A stretch of DNA of 9,291 bases, from the NCBI GenBank assembly GCA_934757945.1, contig CAKVLT010000078.1:1-9291 (forward strand), written 5' to 3'. Below are positions 1-6,635 of this stretch, one piece after another. Position 1 is the stretch's first letter, and every line of letters begins with the position of its first letter. Both the position numbers and the translations under genes were made by a program. The notes beneath the pieces were generated by a model. That model was not told where the DNA came from, did no database searches, and saw only the letters and a list, made by a program, of their open reading frames with translations. Origin of the DNA: an uncultured Bulleidia sp. GTDB lineage: Bacteria; Bacillota_I; Bacilli_A; Erysipelotrichales; Erysipelotrichaceae.

Positions 1-1330
1 GAATATATCCATTTCCATCCCGGTGAATGGTACTCATCAGTTTTCTGGAGGAATCAAATGGATATTCATCGATTCTTGGCTGAATTTGCAATAACTCATT
101 TTTATTCAGATGTTTAGATATGGCATATTGTACAAGTGCTGCTTCAGTTGGTTCACCACTGACCTCTTTATTATCATCTTCAACAGCATCATTACATAAG
201 GACATGGCTTTGGCAAGCAATGACTCATCTTGTGTATAAGTTTTAACAACAGTCATTTTATTCTGTGTTAAAGTCCCTGTTTTATCTGAACAAATAATGG
301 AAGCACATCCTAAAGTTTCCACAGCTGTCATCTTTCTGATGATTGCTTTCTTTTTAGACATATTGGTTACACCAATAGATAAAACAATCGTCACAACCGC
401 CACAAGCCCTTCAGGTATGGCAGCTACTGCAAGACTGACAGCTACCATAAAGAAATCCAGACTGTTTTCAACAATTGCCATCACATCACCAGAGGAAAAT
501 ATTTCTCTGTGCATGAATAATGAGAAAGCAAAGATAAACACACAGATACCAAGAACTATTTTAGTCAATACTTTAGATAGCTGTGACAGCTTGATTTGTA
601 AAGGTGTTTTCCCTTCCTGAGTATTACTGATGACACGTGCGATTTTTCCCATTTCTGTGTCCATACCTGTTGCAGTAACCAGTACTTTTCCTCTACCGTA
701 AACAACTTCACTGCCTCTGTAAACCATGTTGGTTCTGTCCCCCAGAGGGATATCCTGCATTTCTATGACATTGGTATTCTTTTTCACACTTGTACTTTCA
801 CCTGTCAAAGCAGATTCCTCGACTGTTAAAGAAGCACTTTCCATAACTCTTCCATCAGCATTAATAGAATCCCCTGCCTCAAGAAGTACAACATCTCCTT
901 TAACAAGCTTTGTAGAAGGAATCTGCATCACTTTTCCGTCTCTTAATACCTTACTGTTAGAAGCACTCATTTTCTGTAAAGACTCAATTGCTTTTTCAGC
1001 TTTACTTTCCTGTACTACTCCAAGCACTGCATTGATAATAACAACAATCAGAATAATCATACTGTCTGTTGGAAAAGCAGAAGATTGTGACAATACACTT
1101 TCATAGTAAGTTGTAATACCAGAAATCAAAGCCGCTATAAGCAGAATGATAATCATAGGATCTTTCATCTGGTTTATAAAGCGTTTCCACATTGGTAAAG
1201 AAGGCGGTGCTTCCAATTCATTAAGTCCATCTTTTTGCAGTCTATCTTCTGCCTGTAATGAGGACAGCCCATGCAATGTGCTTTCTGTTTCTTTTATCGT
1301 TTCTTCAATAGTTTTGTTAAATTCCTGCAT
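1..1330 (-). CDS. P-type cation-transporting ATPase (Ca2+/Mn2+ type, P2), N-terminal half
   Basis: ATP-driven cation pump of the inner membrane, of the SERCA/PMR1-like P2 family; a Mn2+ (or Ca2+) exporter is likely. The first 443 residues are visible and the gene runs off the left edge, so about half of a usual ~880-residue protein is present. Seen in order: N-terminal cation-ATPase region (about 1-50); two membrane segments (about 57-76 and 90-107); actuator domain with TGES at 176-179; membrane segments about 255-273 and 292-318 carrying PEGL at 306-309, whose Glu is an ion ligand in this family; phosphorylation motif DKTGT with the aspartate at 349; and FDSSRK at 425-430 in the nucleotide-binding domain. 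The ATG follows GGAGG by four bases. The gene sits behind a yybP-ykoY riboswitch, and known switches of this class turn on Mn2+ exporters, including P-type ATPases. That context favours Mn2+ efflux; the ion specificity is inferred. Confidence 0.93.
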   Translation of the reverse strand, partial: MQEFNKTIEETIKETESTLHGLSSLQAEDRLQKDGLNELEAPPSLPMWKRFINQMKDPMIIILLIAALISGITTYYESVLSQSSAFPTDSMIILIVVIINAVLGVVQESKAEKAIESLQKMSASNSKVLRDGKVMQIPSTKLVKGDVVLLEAGDSINADGRVMESASLTVEESALTGESTSVKKNTNVIEMQDIPLGDRTNMVYRGSEVVYGRGKVLVTATGMDTEMGKIARVISNTQEGKTPLQIKLSQLSKVLTKIVLGICVFIFAFSLFMHREIFSSGDVMAIVENSLDFFMVAVSLAVAAIPEGLVAVVTIVLSIGVTNMSKKKAIIRKMTAVETLGCASIICSDKTGTLTQNKMTVVKTYTQDESLLAKAMSLCNDAVEDDNKEVSGEPTEAALVQYAISKHLNKNELLQIQPRIDEYPFDSSRKLMSTIHRDGNGYI

Positions 1331-1344
1331 ATTACCTCCATTGC

Positions 1345-1387
1345 AAAAAAATAGACCTTTGATAGACATAACGTCTACCAAAGGTCT
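1345..1387 (-). terminator. Riboswitch expression-platform terminator
   Basis: On the minus strand a 15-pair stem (1387-1373 with 1367-1353, one G-U pair) closes a five-base loop and is followed by seven U residues. It lies between the aptamer and the ATPase ribosome site. Its 5' arm contains the ACCUUUGGU segment that would close the aptamer base (P1), so aptamer folding and terminator formation exclude each other. With no ligand the stem should end transcription before the ATPase; with ligand it should open. It would also terminate read-through from the upstream membrane-protein gene, which has no terminator of its own. Confidence 0.92.
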
Positions 1388-1478
1388 TGCTTCTCAGTCT
1401 GACACCAGATAATTGATTTATCGGCTGGTGATGCCAGATAGATACATAGTTGTATCTATAGCTACTCCCCTTTTGGGT
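1373..1478 (-). promoter_or_regulatory. yybP-ykoY family (Mn2+-sensing) riboswitch
   Basis: The RNA begins CCCAAAAGGGGAGUAGC (GGGGAGUAGC at 1470-1461), the hallmark of the yybP-ykoY aptamer. Next comes an 8-pair hairpin (1459-1452 with 1445-1438), then a second helix CACCAG/CUGGUG (1430-1425 with 1408-1403) extended by AUAA/UUAU. The 3' strand GCAAGACCUUUGG (about 1390-1378) pairs back with the 5' CCAAAAGG to close P1. That strand is also the 5' arm of the terminator. The family is established as a Mn2+ sensor that usually works as an ON switch, and this layout fits an ON switch by antitermination. The exact 5' end is inferred from the promoter. Confidence 0.9.
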
Positions 1479-1484
1479 ATTCAT

Positions 1485-1513
1485 AGTGTAAAAAAATTAG
1501 ATAATTTTGTCAA
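1485..1513 (-). promoter_or_regulatory. Sigma-A promoter of the riboswitch-ATPase unit
   Basis: TTGACA (1513-1508) and TACACT (1490-1485) are separated by exactly 17 bases. The predicted start, near 1478, is just upstream of the aptamer. The -35 box overlaps the TGA stop codon (1512-1510) of the preceding gene, so there is no spare DNA between the two units. Confidence 0.8.
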
Positions 1514-2229
1514 TCATAATACGACATACTGATTTCGTAAATATTTCCATCATCACAATAAATATCCATATACATGACAGAATCTTTGGAATCATTCAGT
1601 TCAAAATTCATATGATACGCTCTGAAATCCTCACTTTTATACAAATCGTATCCCATTCCTTTTTCTTTCATGATCTTCTCAAGGTCTTTATAAGAATCTC
1701 CTGTTGAAATACCATATGGTCCCTGGAAATCTGTATTTTCATCTATAGAAATGGAAGTGATAACAGATTCTTCTACAGGTACCGTTTCTCTTTTCGGAGG
1801 CTCCACATGCACATAATCCAGGCGAATATCGTCTTTTTCCAAAGAGATATAACAATATGCATCTCTGGATACTTCTGTAATGGATTCCGCACCCTCATAA
1901 CGAGGAACAATACTGTATCCATCTTCAAGCATCTTTGATACATTTAACGGTAAAGTATATTCTTTTCCGTCAATCGTAAACATTCTCGCTTCTTCGGCAT
2001 CAAAAAAATCTGTCTGTTCAACTTCCACTGTCTCTTCTTTGTCAAAGGAAGAAAAAGACAGACCTCCAATGACACCAGCGGATACTCCAACCAACGTAAA
2101 AAGACTTATAAGAACAATAGCTGTTTTTTTGGTTTTCCTTTGTTTAATATGTGATTCCTGTATCTTTTCTTCTTCATAGATTGCATCAATATCTATATTC
2201 TGTTTTTTTTGATACTGTTGTCTCTGCAT
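1510..2229 (-). CDS. Single-pass membrane-anchored protein of unknown function
   Basis: I do not recognise this 239-residue protein. It has a charged cytoplasmic N-terminus (1-35, rich in Gln, Lys and Glu), one membrane segment (about 36-59) after a Lys/Arg cluster, and an outside region of about 180 residues with only two cysteines (126 and 225). The outside part looks like two modules. One carries IDGKEYTLPLNVSKMLEDGY (86-105), the kind of 'dGk.y.LP..v..ll..Gy' segment found in assorted extracytoplasmic proteins of Firmicutes. The second carries GISTGDSYKDLEKIMKEKG (173-191), reminiscent of BamE/beta-lactamase-inhibitor-like folds; that likeness is only suggestive. The ATG is the only plausible start, yet it has no Shine-Dalgarno sequence. 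The gene lies behind the ftsK terminator, so it probably has its own promoter, and its stop codon is overlapped by the next gene's promoter. Confidence 0.8.
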   Translation of the reverse strand: MQRQQYQKKQNIDIDAIYEEEKIQESHIKQRKTKKTAIVLISLFTLVGVSAGVIGGLSFSSFDKEETVEVEQTDFFDAEEARMFTIDGKEYTLPLNVSKMLEDGYSIVPRYEGAESITEVSRDAYCYISLEKDDIRLDYVHVEPPKRETVPVEESVITSISIDENTDFQGPYGISTGDSYKDLEKIMKEKGMGYDLYKSEDFRAYHMNFELNDSKDSVMYMDIYCDDGNIYEISMSYYD

Positions 2230-2235
2230 GAACTT

Positions 2236-2244
2236 ATTATGTCA
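2236..2244 (-). promoter_or_regulatory. Putative extended -10 promoter of the membrane-protein gene
   Basis: TGACATAAT matches an extended -10 element (TG, one base, CATAAT, five of six to consensus). The usual +1, seven bases beyond the hexamer, falls on the A of the ATG at 2229, which would make a leaderless mRNA. The -35 position lies in the 3' arm and U-tract of the ftsK terminator and shows no good match. Confidence 0.45.
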
Positions 2245-2253
2245 TAAAACCAT

Positions 2254-2284
2254 TAAAAAAGCAGTATATTTCTCATATACTGCT
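2254..2284 (-). terminator. Intrinsic terminator after ftsK
   Basis: A perfect 10-pair stem (AGCAGTATAT at 2284-2275 with ATATACTGCT at 2269-2260) has a five-base loop and runs into a six-T tract that begins at the stem's last base. The stem starts inside the ftsK TAG stop codon. It should end the miaB-RNase J-ftsK transcript. Confidence 0.9.
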
Positions 2285-4880
2285 ACTTATCCAGATCTTC
2301 AGGTTTCATATAAACATCACGTGGTTTTGAACCCTGTGCAGGGCCGATGATACCTGTTCTTTCCAGTTCATCAATCATTCTTGCCGCACGGTTATATCCG
2401 ATACCAAACTGCCTTTGTAAAGCACTTGTGCTGGCACGTTGTGCACGAACAACATAATCTTTGACTTCCTGGTACATTGGATCTTCAGAAACACCGGTTG
2501 TTGGTGCACCATCAGCATCATTGACACCTTCAAGAAGAATGAAGGAATCATCATAGTGTGGTGCCCATGAAGATAAACTATCACAAATTCTCTGCACTTC
2601 TTCATCAGTCACAAATACACCCTGAATACGCTGCGCAGAGTTAGCTCCGATTGGCATATACAACATATCCCCGTTACCTAAAAGTCTTTCTGCGCCCACA
2701 TGATCAAGAATAACACGAGAATCTATGGAACTGGAAACACTGAAAGCAATACGGCTTGGAATATTGGCTTTAATAACCCCTGTAATAACATCACTGCTTG
2801 GCCTTTGTGTAGCAATAACAAGATGAATACCTGCTGCACGAGCAAGCTGAGTAAGTCTTTGAATAGAAGCTTCCACTTCCTTACCTGCAACCAGCATCAG
2901 ATCTGCAAGCTCATCTACAATAACAACAATATATGGCATTGGATCCATACGTTGTCTTTCATCCTGAGGCTTAGATTCCAGCATAGCATGATACCCTGCA
3001 ATATTTCTGACATTATTCATAGCAAACAGATTATATCTTTCATCCATGATACGTACGATTACTTTCAAGGCATTATTTGCTTTATTCGGATCATTGATGA
3101 CAGGTCCTATTAAATGAGGAATCTTCTGATATGGAGTAAATTCCACCTTCTTTGGATCTATCAATAACATCTTCACCTGATCAGGTCTTGTTCTGAGTAA
3201 CAAAGAACAGATTAAAGAATTCATACATACAGATTTACCAGAACCCGTAGCACCGGCAATCAGTAAATGAGGCATCTTATCAATGCGGCAAGTGACAGGC
3301 TGTCCCAGTAAATCCTTCCCCAGGAAGAACAATAAAGGCTGTTCTTTTTCCTTGTCAGAAAGAGAACCAACCAGTTCCTTCATCTTTACTGGTGTGGATT
3401 TTTCATTTGGAATTTCGATACCCACAGCATTCTTTCCAGGAATCGGTGCTTCAATACGAATATCCTTGGCTTCCAGCTGCATTTTCAAATTATCCGCAAG
3501 TCCAAGAATCTTGGAAACTTTGACTGTTTCATCCGGTTTCACTTCAAACTGAGTAACAGAAGGTCCGATGTGAATATCTTTGACAACGGATGGTATATCA
3601 AACGTTGCCAGAGCATGTACCAGAGCTTCCCCTCTGCGTTTAGCACTGGCCTCGTTTTCTCCTTTCCCGTTTTTAGGAGGAATAGGATCCAGTACACGCA
3701 TAGGATTCGGTCTTCTGTAATTGGCATAATTCGTAGAAGCTTTTGTCTGTGACTTTTCTTCCTTGATTTCTTTTACAACAGGAGTTGCTGTCTGTTGAAA
3801 AACAGGTTCTTCCTCTATCCGCTCTGCTTCTTCCTCAATTACTGGCTGTACAGGTTCTTCTTCCACCTCCTCACAGCTGTGAGCCGGATAGAATTCCTCC
3901 TCTTCATCAGGAGTAGTGGTATCCTGTAAATCGTCTACAGAAATAAAGATATTGGATTGTGCACTAAGTGGTCTTTGAAGTTTTAATGTATTTTCCAGAG
4001 AATCTGTTTCAGATAATAAAGGAATTTCATGGGTATCTCCTTCATCTTTATCTGCTCGAATATCAATTTTAGATCTTTCAGGAGCTGTTGTCATTTTCGG
4101 TTTAAATCGAATGACAACTTCTTCTCCTTTGTCCAGTTTCTGCTGTACTTCATTAAGATCCTGTTCTTCTACAGCATCACTGTCAGCTTCAATAAAGTTT
4201 GCCTTTTTGGATTTATGCGTTTCAATCATCTTCCAGAGATTAGGCTTTTCCTTAGGCTCTTCTTCGATGATTTCTTCTTTTTCTTCACTTTCCGGTGCTT
4301 TGAAAAATTCTACCACATAAGAAAATGCATTCCTGTAAACATCCATAAATCCCATTAATACTGTTGCAATAATAAACACAGCAATCATGAAGATGACTGT
4401 ACCGGATAATCCGATGGCTGTAGTACTTAAAGCATAAAGTAAAGTTCCAACAATGCCCCCGCCTAAGGACATCTGTACATCGCTGACAAAGTATTGAGAT
4501 ACATTAGTATAAAATGGCTGAAGAGAAGCAAATCCCGTACCATTCTTACTACATGCAAGATATGCACTGAGTAACAGAATATCCAGACTGATCAGAATAA
4601 TCGGTACAGGATTTTTAGAATCACTGGCATCTTTATAGTTTGATGCAATGGAAATCAGATACCAGAATACAGCTATAAGCAATATAAGATAAAAGGTATC
4701 ACCAAAGATGTATCTGAAAAGATTATAAAAGAAAGTACCTACAATACCTGCTTTCAAAAGTCCGATAAGCGTCAATGAAAGAAGGATGATAACTTTCACC
4801 CATTGGATCAGCTGATCATCCATTTCTGCTGTACTATTCTTTTTTTTCTGTTTTGTATTTTTCTTTTTTCCAGTACTCAC
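2283..4880 (-). CDS. ftsK: DNA translocase FtsK/SpoIIIE
   Basis: Septum-located, ATP-driven double-stranded DNA motor that clears chromosomal DNA through the closing division septum. The 865 residues show a Lys-rich start, about four membrane segments (roughly 28-55, 60-80, 92-110 and 140-180), and a long, very acidic linker (about 195-390). The FtsK alpha/beta motor follows (about 405-765), with Walker A GATGSGKS at 543-550 and Walker B IVVIVDELADL at 651-661. ATQRPSSDVITGVIKANIPS (690-709) is the family's conserved stretch. A C-terminal winged-helix gamma domain (about 800-860) reads DNA polarity. The start is GTG, five bases after AAGGAG (4891-4886). It begins 17 bases after the RNase J stop, so the two are co-transcribed, as rnjB and spoIIIE are neighbours in Bacillus. 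Sequence alone does not separate a vegetative FtsK from a sporulation SpoIIIE. Confidence 0.97.
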   Translation of the reverse strand: MSTGKKKNTKQKKKNSTAEMDDQLIQWVKVIILLSLTLIGLLKAGIVGTFFYNLFRYIFGDTFYLILLIAVFWYLISIASNYKDASDSKNPVPIILISLDILLLSAYLACSKNGTGFASLQPFYTNVSQYFVSDVQMSLGGGIVGTLLYALSTTAIGLSGTVIFMIAVFIIATVLMGFMDVYRNAFSYVVEFFKAPESEEKEEIIEEEPKEKPNLWKMIETHKSKKANFIEADSDAVEEQDLNEVQQKLDKGEEVVIRFKPKMTTAPERSKIDIRADKDEGDTHEIPLLSETDSLENTLKLQRPLSAQSNIFISVDDLQDTTTPDEEEEFYPAHSCEEVEEEPVQPVIEEEAERIEEEPVFQQTATPVVKEIKEEKSQTKASTNYANYRRPNPMRVLDPIPPKNGKGENEASAKRRGEALVHALATFDIPSVVKDIHIGPSVTQFEVKPDETVKVSKILGLADNLKMQLEAKDIRIEAPIPGKNAVGIEIPNEKSTPVKMKELVGSLSDKEKEQPLLFFLGKDLLGQPVTCRIDKMPHLLIAGATGSGKSVCMNSLICSLLLRTRPDQVKMLLIDPKKVEFTPYQKIPHLIGPVINDPNKANNALKVIVRIMDERYNLFAMNNVRNIAGYHAMLESKPQDERQRMDPMPYIVVIVDELADLMLVAGKEVEASIQRLTQLARAAGIHLVIATQRPSSDVITGVIKANIPSRIAFSVSSSIDSRVILDHVGAERLLGNGDMLYMPIGANSAQRIQGVFVTDEEVQRICDSLSSWAPHYDDSFILLEGVNDADGAPTTGVSEDPMYQEVKDYVVRAQRASTSALQRQFGIGYNRAARMIDELERTGIIGPAQGSKPRDVYMKPEDLDK

Positions 4881-4898
4881 AGTATCTCCTTCTTTGTT

Positions 4899-6566
4899 TT
4901 AATCTTTGATATTAATTTCAACAATAGCCGGTAAAATCATTGGGCGCTTACCAGTTTCTTTCAGAACGTAACGGGCAATCTTATCACGAGCATCACTTCT
5001 GCAGGTAAGATTGTCATATCTGTTCTCTTTGACCGCATCGTTAATAGTCTTTTCAATAATATTACCAACTTCCTGTACGATATAGTCTGCATCCTTCAGA
5101 TAAATAACACCTCTGCTTTGTACATCAGGACCCCCAATAATTTCCTTTGTCTTGTGATTTACAACAACCCCAACAATGATAGCACCATCTGTACTGAGTG
5201 TTTCTCTGTCTTTCAATACCATTCCGCTGGCATCCAGGTTATCGTTACCATCCACAAGAATATCTTCTGCTGATACTCTGTCAAAGTTATTGTTCAACTC
5301 ACCATCCTGAATAGTTGCAATCTGCCCATCATCCATAACAATGATATTATTTGCGGCAAATCCCATATCCAGTGCAATATTGGCATTGGCAATCAGCTGT
5401 CTGTATTCCCCTTTGACAGGAATATAGTATTTAGGTTTCATCAGATATACCATCATCTTGATATCTTCAATAGACGCATGCATTGTAAATGCACGTTTGG
5501 TATCAATATTGACAACTTTACCAGCTTCTCTATATACATCATCTTCCATGGAAGCAGCTTCTCTTTCTGTACCTGGAACCGCTGGAGATGCAATTAATAC
5601 AGTATCCGTGCTCTTAAACTCAATCGTATTGTCTTCTTTAGTGGCAATCTTATGTACTTTCTTGAATATAGTGGAACCTGTACCTGCAACAATAACAATG
5701 ACATTTTCAATGTCATTTGTGAAAGAACTAGGTGGAACTTCCAGGCCTGCAGGAATACGATAATATCCCAGTCTTGCCATGTCTGCCATCAGATTTCGCA
5801 ATTCATCATCATAAATCATGACTTTACGATTGTACTTATTGGCAAGCTCAATCACTTCAATCACTCTGTAAATGTTCTGATTGAATAATGTGATAAACAA
5901 TCTGCCAGGAGCATCATCAAAATATGGTTCAATAGAAGATGTAATACGATGATTAGGAGCAGAATGTCCCATTCTTGTAGCACCCACTGATTCACACATT
6001 AATGCCAGAACACCATCGTTACCAAGATCTGTTACGTTGGTGATATCAAAATTAAAGGCATCATTTTTTGTGTCATAGTCCACAATAAACTCAGAACTGT
6101 AAACAATATAGCCGTCTGCAGTCTTGATAGCTACACCGAATCCATCCGCAATGGACTGTGTCGTTCCAAAGGTACGAATCTGTGTAGAACCGATTTTAAA
6201 TTCAGAATTACGACGAATTCTGTGAATATTGAGGTCTTTTAATCCTGCTTTCTTCGCTTTTCTTTCAAACATTAAAGCAGTGAATGGAGCCATATACACA
6301 GGCACATTCGGAATTTCTTTCAATAAGTTTGGAAGAGCTGCCATAACATCTTCATGTCCGTGTGTGATAAAGATACCTTTGATACGCTTCTCATTCTCTT
6401 TAAGATAGGTGAAATCAGGAATGATCATGGAAACGCCAAACTGTTCTCCATCTGGATATTTCAATCCGCATTCCAGAACAAATATATCTTTATTATTCTC
6501 TATAACATACATGTTTTTGCCGTCTTCATCGAGACCGCCTAACGCAAAAATACGCACTTTGCTCAT
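4899..6566 (-). CDS. rnjB: RNase J family protein, J2-like, with degraded active site
   Basis: A beta-lactamase/beta-CASP RNA-processing protein of 555 residues, the usual RNase J length. The fold is intact: metallo-beta-lactamase halves about 1-210 and 350-425, a beta-CASP insert about 215-345, and a C-terminal domain from about 455 that ends ...ETGKRPMILPAIVEI. Several metal-site residues are changed relative to active RNase J1. HxHxDH reads HGHEDV (69-74, last His lost); NHSIPD reads TQSIAD (His to Gln137); TGDFK reads SSEFI (Asp to Glu159); and HGEYR reads KGEYR (His to Lys385). H363 is kept. The TGSQGEP segment is also altered (TGSTIFK, 296-302). This resembles the poorly active or inactive RNase J2 subunit of Firmicutes, which works with J1 in a complex, and the location next to ftsK/spoIIIE matches rnjB. 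The ATG follows GGAGG (6577-6573) by six bases. Family membership is firm; the J2 assignment and low activity are inferred. Confidence 0.93.
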   Translation of the reverse strand: MSKVRIFALGGLDEDGKNMYVIENNKDIFVLECGLKYPDGEQFGVSMIIPDFTYLKENEKRIKGIFITHGHEDVMAALPNLLKEIPNVPVYMAPFTALMFERKAKKAGLKDLNIHRIRRNSEFKIGSTQIRTFGTTQSIADGFGVAIKTADGYIVYSSEFIVDYDTKNDAFNFDITNVTDLGNDGVLALMCESVGATRMGHSAPNHRITSSIEPYFDDAPGRLFITLFNQNIYRVIEVIELANKYNRKVMIYDDELRNLMADMARLGYYRIPAGLEVPPSSFTNDIENVIVIVAGTGSTIFKKVHKIATKEDNTIEFKSTDTVLIASPAVPGTEREAASMEDDVYREAGKVVNIDTKRAFTMHASIEDIKMMVYLMKPKYYIPVKGEYRQLIANANIALDMGFAANNIIVMDDGQIATIQDGELNNNFDRVSAEDILVDGNDNLDASGMVLKDRETLSTDGAIIVGVVVNHKTKEIIGGPDVQSRGVIYLKDADYIVQEVGNIIEKTINDAVKENRYDNLTCRSDARDKIARYVLKETGKRPMILPAIVEINIKD

Positions 6567-6590
6567 AATTATCCTCCGTATAAATAGATA

Positions 6591-6630
6591 CTTATTTCCA
6601 ACTAATATTATAAAGAAATAAGCTTATTTT
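6591..6630 (-). repeat. Three AAATAAG half-sites around the RNase J promoter
   Basis: CTTATTTC (6591-6598) and GAAATAAG (6615-6622) form an 8-base inverted repeat with a 16-base gap that contains the -10 box. The second copy abuts CTTATTTT (6623-6630), which makes a perfect 14-base palindrome (6616-6629) between -35 and -10. The arrangement could be an operator for a repressor, or chance in AT-rich DNA. It has no U-tract in the right place for a terminator. Confidence 0.45.
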
Positions 6631-6635
6631 TACAA
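6607..6635 (-). promoter_or_regulatory. Sigma-A promoter of RNase J-ftsK
   Basis: TTGTAA (6635-6630), a 17-base spacer, then a perfect TATAAT (6612-6607). The -35 box is made of the last sense codon (TTG) and the stop codon (TAA) of miaB. The predicted start near 6600 leaves a leader of about 34 bases before the RNase J ATG. No terminator separates miaB from RNase J, so read-through from miaB is also expected. Confidence 0.75.

Noticed and set aside
297..1412. Plus-strand open frames opposite the P-type ATPase and its leader.
   Set aside because: They mirror the coding strand, have no ribosome sites or recognisable domains, and overlap a gene with a clear full set of motifs.
6616..6629. AAATAAGCTTATTT palindrome as a terminator for miaB.
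   Set aside because: The palindrome has no room for a stable loop, is weak, and lacks a T-run; it lies inside a promoter.
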